5,527 bases of DNA, taken from Bacteroidales bacterium Bact_20 (GTDB lineage Bacteria; Bacteroidota; Bacteroidia; Bacteroidales; DTU049). The translations under genes and the position numbers were made by a program. Below, in pieces: positions 1-5,314 of this stretch (positions within the stretch are counted from its first letter, which is position 1; each line of letters begins with the position of its first letter). The stretch spans positions 1 to 5,527 of the forward strand of contig LUZL01000244.1 of NCBI GenBank assembly GCA_001603615.1. The letters run 5' to 3'. A model generated the notes under the pieces. The model worked only from the letters and a program-made list of their open reading frames with translations. It ran no database searches and was not told the origin of the DNA.

Positions 1-781
1 CTGCTACTTGTGTGCTATATACTGCTAATCCCTTTGTGTGCTTTCTTACTAAAACTTTTTTAGTTTTAGATTTCATCACAGCCTTTTTGAACTCTTCATT
101 AGGTTTGATACAAATAGTATTTTTTTCTGACACTCTATGCTTCAATTCATTTTTTAACTGTTCGTTTAATACTCTATGCTCACCTGTATGTTTGAAAAGT
201 AAATTACCTTCTCTATCTGTCATCACTAGCACAGCTACATTAGGATGTACAGTCTTCATAGCTTGCTCTTTCTCTTCTAAACTTTTGAATCTTCGCCCTT
301 TCTCTGAATATTCCATTAATAGCTCATCTGCTTCAGTAATTCCAGAGAAAGTAATGCCACCTTCAAATCCTTGGATAGCAGATAGAATTCTATGTCGCCA
401 TTTGAAACTAGTTGGTAAACTGATACCTACTTCTTTAGCACAAGCTCTGAGACTTTTACCCTCAAGCATACATTTTAAATAGTCAAGCATAAGATAATAT
501 TTATGTGAGTAATAAACAATAGACTTAGCAGTCTCTCTGAATCTATACTTACAACTTTTACACTGATATACTTGCCTACCATCACTAAAACCAGCTTTAG
601 CTACATGCTCATAGTCGCATCTAGGACAGATAGGAGCAGTAGATAAAATCTTTATTCTTTGATAATCTAGAGCTGTCAACTTATTTTCTGTGAGAAATTC
701 GTAGAGATTATCTAGGAATTTACGTTTACCTTCTTTGGTAAGCGCCAGCATTTCTGCTATGACTTCGGATGAATATTCCAT
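1..781 (-). CDS. IS1595-like transposase, N-terminal 260 codons (cut by window edge)
   Basis: This open frame starts at the ATG at 781-779 and runs leftward through the window edge without a stop, giving 260 codons plus one base. Residues 52-77 form a zinc ribbon (CPRC, then CKSC) next to a basic stretch. Residues 110-133 resemble a helix-turn-helix ending in SFKWRHRIL, which matches the FxWRHR(I/F)L motif of IS1595 transposases (ISSod11-like group). Residues 147-153 (GITEADE) fit the first catalytic acidic site, with D152 the likely metal ligand, followed by the strand VAVLVMTDREGN (182-193). Where the second catalytic Asp is expected (LCSDG-type motif), the protein reads TICIKPNEEF (222-231), with K226 in the Asp position. 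The final acidic residue or Asn lies outside the window. The frame is intact but may encode an inactive or divergent enzyme. Family assignment is from remembered motifs; the zinc ribbon and WRH motif are the strongest support. Confidence 0.8.
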   Translation of the reverse strand, partial: MEYSSEVIAEMLALTKEGKRKFLDNLYEFLTENKLTALDYQRIKILSTAPICPRCDYEHVAKAGFSDGRQVYQCKSCKYRFRETAKSIVYYSHKYYLMLDYLKCMLEGKSLRACAKEVGISLPTSFKWRHRILSAIQGFEGGITFSGITEADELLMEYSEKGRRFKSLEEKEQAMKTVHPNVAVLVMTDREGNLLFKHTGEHRVLNEQLKNELKHRVSEKNTICIKPNEEFKKAVMKSKTKKVLVRKHTKGLAVYSTQVA

Positions 782-796
782 AATTTTTAATTTTTT

Positions 797-804
797 CAAA
801 AGTA
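797..804 (-). promoter_or_regulatory. Candidate -7 element of the transposase promoter
   Basis: The minus strand reads TACTTTTG, a perfect match to the Bacteroidota -7 consensus TAnnTTTG. It ends 15 bases before the transposase ATG, so the leader would be only about 8-10 nt. About 18 bases upstream is TTTTC, a weak match to the -33 TTTG element. Short matches of this kind arise by chance in AT-rich DNA. Confidence 0.35.
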
Positions 805-849
805 ATTAAAATATTTAACATGAAAAGTTAAACATAAATGTATTTTACA

Positions 850-884
850 AGATATAAGAACACCTTACAAGTGTTCTTATATCT
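850..884 (-). terminator. Perfect 14-bp hairpin 3' of the MscS-family gene
   Basis: The arms AGATATAAGAACAC (850-863) and GTGTTCTTATATCT (871-884) are exact reverse complements around a 7-nt loop. The hairpin starts 35 nt past the stop of the channel gene, the expected place for its terminator. On the plus strand the stem is followed by ACGC and seven T residues. On the minus strand, the direction of the channel gene, the stem is preceded by AAAAAAAGCGT but followed by TGTAAAATAC, which is not a U-tract. So as it stands the structure is a better terminator for plus-strand transcription, where no gene is seen, or it is a once-symmetrical bidirectional terminator that has lost one flank. Confidence 0.55.
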
Positions 885-919
885 ACGCTTTTTTTGACAA
901 TTTAATCTCCCTAAACAAA

Positions 920-2008
920 TTATAACAATTCTGTTTTTATATAATTTTCATGATTTAATGCATTTACATAGATTGTTTGAGTTGGATATGCAAACTCAAT
1001 ACCTTCTTTTTCAAAAATCTCTTTTATTTCAAAGTTTATTTTTTGCTGGGTTTCCATATATTTTTTGTATTCTGGATCTAATATATAATATACTATTTCA
1101 AAAATTAAACTGAAATCCCCATATTTATGAAAATGTACCCTATCTATGGTACATATTTCAATGTCATTAATAATATTGGTGATTATTTCTGGTATTTTTT
1201 TTAACTTTTCACTTGGTGTATCATAAGTTACTCCTATAGTAAATACAATACGACGTTTTTGCATACGTTTATAATTACGAACCCTACTATTTCCTAAATC
1301 TTTATTAGAAATTATTATTTCTTCGCCACTCAGACTTTCTAATTTGGTAGATTTGATGCCAATTTTTTTTACAATACCTGATATATCTCCCACCACTATA
1401 TAATCCTCAATATCAAATGGGCGATCAAAGTATATAGAAAAGCTAGCAATCACATCTCCTAATATTGCTTGTAAAGAAAATGCAATTGCAATACCTCCAA
1501 TACCTAAACCTGCTACTAATGTTGTTATATTAACTCCAAAATTCTCTAACAGTATCAGTGCTGCTATAATCCATAATATTGCTTTCAAGATATTATTTAT
1601 TAATTTTATAATACCTACATCTGTTACTCTACCTTCTTCTACTCTTTTTTTAGTAATATTATCTGTGAAATAATTAATCCAAACAATTATTATTTTAACT
1701 GTGTAATAAATTATAATAATAGTTACAAAATAATTATATATTTTACTAATATTTGGAGCAATATTTATAAATTTAAATGCTACCCATAATGCTATAGCCA
1801 AGTATAGTGGCCAATTGATTAATTGTAAACATTTTACTAATAAATCATCTATTTCAGTTGTAGTTTTTTTAGCTATTTTCTTTAATCTATTAAGAAAAAT
1901 AGTTTTGAACATCCATAAAATTAATGCGGTTAAAATAAATGCTATTAAACTAATTATATACTCTTTCACAGTATTTCCCCAAAATGTTTGAAACAAAATA
2001 TTTTCCAT
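920..2008 (-). CDS. MscS-family mechanosensitive ion channel, 362 aa
   Basis: This is a small-conductance mechanosensitive channel of the inner membrane, a family that opens under membrane tension and releases solutes on hypo-osmotic shock. About five hydrophobic segments are visible (residues 17-38, 63-82, 92-113, 139-156, 161-190), two more than E. coli MscS (286 aa), which explains the greater length. The last is the pore helix, with the Gly/Ala-rich pattern GLGIGGIAIAFSLQAILGD (167-185) followed by FDRPFDIEDYI (194-204), the counterpart of the FRPF segment after TM3 in MscS. Residues 205-247 form the beta domain, with GIVKKIGIKSTKL and the conserved ISNKDLGNSRVRNY (233-246). Residues 252-345 form the C-terminal alpha/beta domain, including IGVTYDTP (258-265). 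The start at 2008 gives a complete N-terminal helix, and no Shine-Dalgarno is seen, as is usual in Bacteroidota. It appears to be a single-gene unit, downstream of the terminator at 2350-2385. Which ions or solutes it passes cannot be told. Confidence 0.95.
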   Translation of the reverse strand: MENILFQTFWGNTVKEYIISLIAFILTALILWMFKTIFLNRLKKIAKKTTTEIDDLLVKCLQLINWPLYLAIALWVAFKFINIAPNISKIYNYFVTIIIIYYTVKIIIVWINYFTDNITKKRVEEGRVTDVGIIKLINNILKAILWIIAALILLENFGVNITTLVAGLGIGGIAIAFSLQAILGDVIASFSIYFDRPFDIEDYIVVGDISGIVKKIGIKSTKLESLSGEEIIISNKDLGNSRVRNYKRMQKRRIVFTIGVTYDTPSEKLKKIPEIITNIINDIEICTIDRVHFHKYGDFSLIFEIVYYILDPEYKKYMETQQKINFEIKEIFEKEGIEFAYPTQTIYVNALNHENYIKTELL

Positions 2009-2349
2009 ATTCTAGTATTTTTTATTAATTACTTTTTACAAAGAAAATAATTTTTTTGATAACAGAATAATACAATTTTATTTTTAACTGTTTAGATGAC
2101 TAGGATTTAATCTGCTTGATATTTTCAGCAATATCAGACATTATCAAACTTCATTTGCTATAATTATACTTTAAAATTATATCTATGTTAAAAAAATGAA
2201 ATTATATCCTTACAATAAATTCATAAATTGTATAAAAAAACGCAGTAATTAAGCAATTTAACAAGTAAAAAAAATGATTAAATTGAAGTATTTTAATTTT
2301 AAGATTTATTTTGATTTTTTTTTAATGAATTGTAGTTTTTAAAGATATC
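2009..2349. other. Non-coding intergenic region upstream of the channel gene
   Basis: About 340 bases of very AT-rich DNA hold no convincing gene and must contain the promoter of the channel gene. The only -7-like sequence near the start is minus-strand TTTCTTTG (2046-2039), which lacks the A of TAnnTTTG and has no clear -33 partner. The decamer aaattatatc occurs at 2174-2183 and 2199-2208, 25 bases apart, but in such biased sequence this may be chance. A 13-codon minus-strand reading frame (2141-2100, MSDIAENIKQIKS) recalls the start of known proteins and may be a relic of a lost gene. I see no tRNA, RNA-gene or riboswitch structure. Confidence 0.5.
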
Positions 2350-2385
2350 AAAAAAATAAATGCGACTCGTATGAGTCGCATTTAT
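2350..2385 (-). terminator. Intrinsic terminator of the sigma/anti-sigma block
   Basis: The arms ATAAATGCGACTC (2356-2368) and GAGTCGCATTTAT (2373-2385) pair perfectly over 13 bp around a GTAT tetraloop. On the minus strand the stem is followed by six T residues (2355-2350), a canonical Rho-independent terminator. It lies 29 nt past the stop of the membrane protein gene. It separates the upstream block from the channel gene, which therefore needs its own promoter. Confidence 0.9.
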
Positions 2386-2414
2386 CCAAGTTATGAGTGT
2401 AAAAAGTAAATCGT

Positions 2415-3605
2415 TTATTTTATTATTAGTAGCGTACCATTTTGAGAGATTTTATCTTGGAAAATAATTTTATACATATATGTACCAGCTCGTACATCAC
2501 TAGCATCCCAATCATTTTGATAGTTTTTACTTTGATAAATTAATTTCCCATCATTAGAGTAAATATATACTTGAGTATTTGGATATTTTTCTATGTTTTT
2601 AATTTCAAAGCGATCATTTACACCATCACCATTAGGAGTTATAGCATTAGGAATTATTACATCGCAATGATAAAAAGATACTACAAATGTATCTAAATAT
2701 GTTTGACAACCAATAATTTTTGCAACATAGACTCCTGGAGTAGAAACATTTATAGATTTAGATTTTTTATTTGTGTTCATCCATTCTACTTCATATTTTG
2801 AAGTATCTATATTTAAAGTCAGTGTTACTTCACTACCCACACATCCAGATAAATGTTTAGGTGATATATCTGTAGGAGGAGGTAATATTCTAACTTTAGT
2901 TGTAGCATACAATGGTTTACTAGTTTGATCATTTATAGGAGTTATAGTTATACTATATGTTCCTGATTCAGAAATGTATATTTTATTCCCTGTTTCTCCA
3001 TTACTCCATTTGAAATTATATTGTTCAATATTGGGTATAGATGGACTTAGCAATATTGGTTTCTCTGAGCAAATCTCTCTAGGCATGTATAATGATGTAG
3101 TAATATCCATTTTTTCATTTTTGATCTTAGCTGAACTAGTTTTATCACTTTCTATATTTTTATCTTTATTATAAGCAATTAGATTATTTTTTAGTAATTT
3201 AAAATTCAATTTTATACTGTTTTTTTGATTTTCTGGAATATTTAATTCATTTAGAACATTAATAACAGAAGTTTCGTTAGAATCTATATTTAGATAAAGG
3301 ATTTTGTTTTTATCATCAAGTACATATAAATTACTATCATTAGATAATATACTAAAGTGATAATTTTTACTGAAATTATCTATATCTTGATAAGTATTTT
3401 TATTATTTATATAAATAATAATAGACAAAATAGCTATTGATATACTTAATAAACTAGTAGTTAATATTTTATTTGATATATTTTTTCTTTTATGAATAGT
3501 GTTATTTAGAATCTTTTTTTCTAAAAAATCAAAATAATCTTCAGGGACTTCATAGCTGTCGAAAGCTTTTTGTATTTGGTCCTTTTCGAAATTATTAAGT
3601 TTCAT
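2415..3605 (-). CDS. Probable membrane anti-sigma factor with a gliding/T9SS type B C-terminal domain, 396 aa
   Basis: Residues 1-46 are cytoplasmic by the positive-inside rule and contain VPEDYFDFLEKKI (20-32), a motif type often seen at the N-terminus of small membrane proteins encoded after Bacteroidota ECF sigma genes. Residues 47-66 form one transmembrane helix. Residues 67-172 match nothing I recognise. Residues 173-240 and 245-312 are Ig/PKD-like segments of the kind found in Bacteroidota adhesins (KWSNGETGNKIYISESGTYS; then EVEWMNTNKKSKSINVSTPG). Residues 315-396 are a CHU_C/gliding-motility-associated C-terminal domain: IPNAITPNGDGVNDRFEI (318-335), VYIYSNDGKLIYQSK and AGTYMYKIIF. 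That domain is the type B sorting signal of T9SS cargo. Here a 46-residue leader precedes the helix and the next Met is residue 166, so it looks like an anchor, not a signal peptide. The gene starts 44 nt after the sigma gene. Binding to the sigma factor is inferred from context; a surface protein with no regulatory role remains possible. Confidence 0.72.
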   Translation of the reverse strand: MKLNNFEKDQIQKAFDSYEVPEDYFDFLEKKILNNTIHKRKNISNKILTTSLLSISIAILSIIIYINNKNTYQDIDNFSKNYHFSILSNDSNLYVLDDKNKILYLNIDSNETSVINVLNELNIPENQKNSIKLNFKLLKNNLIAYNKDKNIESDKTSSAKIKNEKMDITTSLYMPREICSEKPILLSPSIPNIEQYNFKWSNGETGNKIYISESGTYSITITPINDQTSKPLYATTKVRILPPPTDISPKHLSGCVGSEVTLTLNIDTSKYEVEWMNTNKKSKSINVSTPGVYVAKIIGCQTYLDTFVVSFYHCDVIIPNAITPNGDGVNDRFEIKNIEKYPNTQVYIYSNDGKLIYQSKNYQNDWDASDVRAGTYMYKIIFQDKISQNGTLLIIK

Positions 3606-3649
3606 TTATTGTGGTATTTTTTTGTTAGACATAAAATTAATACAAAAGT

Positions 3650-4201
3650 TTAATATGTTGATGAAAAAAATTTTTTAATTTTTTTCATTGCTTGATGATA
3701 AGAAGATTTTAAAGTATTTTCAGAAGTATGCATTACCTCAGAGATATCCTTGTATGACATATTAGAGAAATAGCGAAGATAAAATACTAATCTTTGCTTA
3801 GGTGGCAGTTGATTAATAGCTTTTATAAGATTTATTTCTATATCATCTCCTTTAAAATTAGCATCATCTTTTAAATGATCTAAAAAATTTTCATTTAACT
3901 CATCTATTGAAATAAATAAAGCTGACTTTTTTTTACTAATAAAATTTATAGATTCATTAGTAGCTATGCGATATATCCAAGTATATAGTTTCGAATCTCC
4001 ATGGAAATTATCTAAATTTTCCCATATTTTTATAAAAGTATTTTGAACTACATCATTAGCATCATCATGAGAAATCACAATTCTGCGAACATGCCAATAT
4101 ACTTTTTCTTTATATTTTTTTAATAATAATTTAAATCCTTCAGTTTTAGTTTCTGAATTAGAAAATAAAGAAATAATATAACTATCTGAAGGATCAGTCA
4201 T
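3650..4201 (-). CDS. ECF-type RNA polymerase sigma factor, 183 aa
   Basis: This sigma-70 family protein has the two-domain layout of extracytoplasmic-function sigma factors. Region 2 spans about residues 23-92, with DANDVVQNTFIKIWENLDNF (47-66), which contacts core RNA polymerase and the -10 DNA, and LYTWIYRIATNESINF (72-87). Region 4 spans about 128-178, with the LPPKQRLVFYLRYFSNMSYK stretch (132-151), a helix-turn-helix around DISEVMHTSENTLKSSYHQA, and a basic tail. The ending TLKSSYHQAMKKI is typical of a Bacteroidota ECF group that is commonly followed by a membrane anti-sigma gene, as here. Its ATG directly abuts the stop codon of the transketolase gene (TAGATG), so it is probably translated by coupling. 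Its target promoters cannot be deduced from the window. An autoregulatory promoter, if any, would have to lie within or ahead of the transketolase gene. Confidence 0.95.
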   Translation of the reverse strand: MTDPSDSYIISLFSNSETKTEGFKLLLKKYKEKVYWHVRRIVISHDDANDVVQNTFIKIWENLDNFHGDSKLYTWIYRIATNESINFISKKKSALFISIDELNENFLDHLKDDANFKGDDIEINLIKAINQLPPKQRLVFYLRYFSNMSYKDISEVMHTSENTLKSSYHQAMKKIKKFFSSTY

Positions 4202-5170
4202 CTAAATAGAATTTTTTCTTTTTAATACATTTAAAGCAGCATTAATGATATTAGAAGATTTCAAACCATATTTTATCATCAGCTCATCTGGAGTGCCACT
4301 TTCTCCGAAAATGCAATCCATAGCTACATACTCTATAGGTGCTGGACAATTTCTAACAGAGACTTGAGCTACAGCATCTCCTAAACCACCGTGTATCACA
4401 TGTTCCTCTGCTGTTACTGCACATTTTGTTTTGAGTAAGCTATTTATAATAGTTTGCTCATCAATAGGTTTAATGGTATGAATATTAATTAGTTCTGCAT
4501 CAATTCCCATTTTTTCTAATTCATCACAAGCATATAGAGCTTCCCATAATAGATGTCCTGTAGCGAATATAGTTATATCATTGCCAGTTTTCAATGTAAT
4601 GGCTTTACCTATTTCGAAAGGTATATTATCTGGCATGAAATCAGGAACTACTGGTCTGCCAAAGCGTAAATATACAGGTCCTAAATATTCTGATATAGCT
4701 CTCACTGCTTGACGTGTTTGAGTATAGTCAGCTGTATTAATCACAATCATATTTGGCAATGCTCTCATCATAGCAATATCTTCCATAATTTGATGGCTAG
4801 CACCATCTTCTCCTAATGTTATACCTGCATGTGATGCACATACTTTCACATTTTTAAAACTATAGGCCACACTCTGTCTGAGCTGATCATATACTCTGCC
4901 AGTAGAAAATACTGCAAATGTACCTGTAAAAGGTATGAAACCAGCATTAGCTAGTCCAGCTGCTATTCCCATCATATTAGCTTCTGCTATACCCACTTGA
5001 ATAAATCTGTCGGGAAAGTTTTGAGCAAATTTTTCCATTTTCAATGAACCAGTTAGATCTGCAGTAAGTGCTACTACGCGTGAATTTTCTCGCCCTAATT
5101 CAAAAAGCTCATCACCAAACCCGCTCCTAGTGTCTTTTTTTTGCTTAATAGGATATCTCTCTTTTAGCAT
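4202..5170 (-). CDS. Transketolase C-terminal subunit (split enzyme), 322 aa
   Basis: This is the pyrimidine-binding plus C-terminal half of transketolase, the thiamine-diphosphate enzyme that moves two-carbon ketol units in the non-oxidative pentose phosphate pathway. Full transketolases are about 620-670 aa; in many Bacteroidota the protein is split into halves of about 280 and 320 aa, and this is a full-length second half. Visible marks are VGIAEANMMGIAAGLA (59-74), where E63 is the catalytic Glu that activates the cofactor, HAGITLGEDGASHQ (114-127) with conserved D122 and H126, RFGRP (169-173), and the C-terminal domain elements HTIKPID (231-237) and TAEEHVIHGGLGD (253-265). The N-terminal subunit that binds the diphosphate is not next to it: the upstream neighbour is a SPOR-domain gene. 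A 1-deoxyxylulose-5-phosphate synthase or pyruvate dehydrogenase beta half is a less likely alternative because of the length and the GEDGASHQ motif. Confidence 0.93.
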   Translation of the reverse strand: MLKERYPIKQKKDTRSGFGDELFELGRENSRVVALTADLTGSLKMEKFAQNFPDRFIQVGIAEANMMGIAAGLANAGFIPFTGTFAVFSTGRVYDQLRQSVAYSFKNVKVCASHAGITLGEDGASHQIMEDIAMMRALPNMIVINTADYTQTRQAVRAISEYLGPVYLRFGRPVVPDFMPDNIPFEIGKAITLKTGNDITIFATGHLLWEALYACDELEKMGIDAELINIHTIKPIDEQTIINSLLKTKCAVTAEEHVIHGGLGDAVAQVSVRNCPAPIEYVAMDCIFGESGTPDELMIKYGLKSSNIINAALNVLKRKNSI

Positions 5171-5241
5171 AATTGTAATTTAATTAATTTGTATCTGTTT
5201 ATTTTTATTGTAAAATTATATATTTTATCTGATAATAAGAT

Positions 5242-5278
5242 AATAATTTTAAATATATAAAAATTATTTAAAATTATT
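5242..5278 (-). repeat. A/T-only 14-bp inverted repeat in the transketolase upstream region
   Basis: aataattttaaata (5242-5255) and tatttaaaattatt (5265-5278) are exact reverse complements around a 9-nt loop. The stem is pure A/T and therefore weak, and no U-tract follows on the minus strand. It lies between the SPOR-domain gene and the transketolase gene, downstream of a candidate -7 element. It would fall near the 5' end of the transketolase leader, or act as a weak 3' end for the SPOR gene transcript. Confidence 0.35.
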
Positions 5279-5290
5279 TTGTTACAATTA

Positions 5291-5298
5291 CAAAGATA
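5291..5298 (-). promoter_or_regulatory. Candidate -7 element for the transketolase-sigma-anti-sigma block
   Basis: The minus strand reads TATCTTTG, a perfect match to TAnnTTTG, 16 bases past the SPOR gene stop codon. No TTTG is seen at the usual 19-21 base distance upstream, so the -33 element is missing or weak. Transcription would begin near 5284, leaving a leader of about 115 nt that contains the A/T hairpin. If real, it would drive all three genes down to the terminator at 2350-2385. Confidence 0.4.
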
Positions 5299-5314
5299 AA
5301 AATTAAATATTAAA

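Larger units (their letters stand above)
1..849 (-). mobile_element. Partial IS1595-like insertion sequence
   Basis: The transposase frame and about 68 bases upstream of its start look like one end of an insertion sequence, with the rest beyond the left edge. The outer boundary is not proven because only one end is visible and the terminal inverted repeat cannot be paired. I put it provisionally at 849, where the adjacent hairpin stops being symmetrical: its right flank reads ACGC followed by a T-run, while the left flank is unrelated. If so, the element end read inward on the minus strand begins TGTAAAATACATTTATG. The true end could lie anywhere between about 810 and 890. Confidence 0.45.

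Noticed and set aside
12..482. Plus-strand open frame of 156 codons
   Set aside because: It is entirely antisense to the transposase frame, which has clear zinc-ribbon and WRH motifs; the plus-strand translation has no recognisable domain and a skewed composition rich in Ser, Leu and Phe.
850..884. Hairpin arms as two abutting insertion-sequence ends separated by a 7-nt spacer
   Set aside because: The right side reaches the stop of the intact channel gene within 35 bases, so there is no room for a second element, and IS1595 duplications are 8 bp, not 7.
2174..2208. Direct repeat aaattatatc, two copies 25 bases apart, as an operator or CRISPR-like unit
   Set aside because: Only two 10-base copies in sequence that is almost all A/T; expected by chance, and there are no further units.
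2974..3174. Plus-strand open frame of 66 codons with hydrophobic content
   Set aside because: It is antisense to the Ig-like part of the membrane protein gene; the hydrophobicity is what antisense of Lys/Asn/Glu-rich coding gives in AT-rich DNA.
2415..3605. Membrane protein as an ordinary T9SS-secreted adhesin
   Set aside because: Set aside as the leading call because 46 residues precede the hydrophobic helix and no later Met is close enough to create a normal signal peptide; kept as an alternative in the entry.
4202..5170. 1-deoxyxylulose-5-phosphate synthase or pyruvate dehydrogenase beta subunit
   Set aside because: Length, the GEDGASHQ and HTIKPID motifs, and the known split transketolases of Bacteroidota fit the transketolase C-terminal subunit better.
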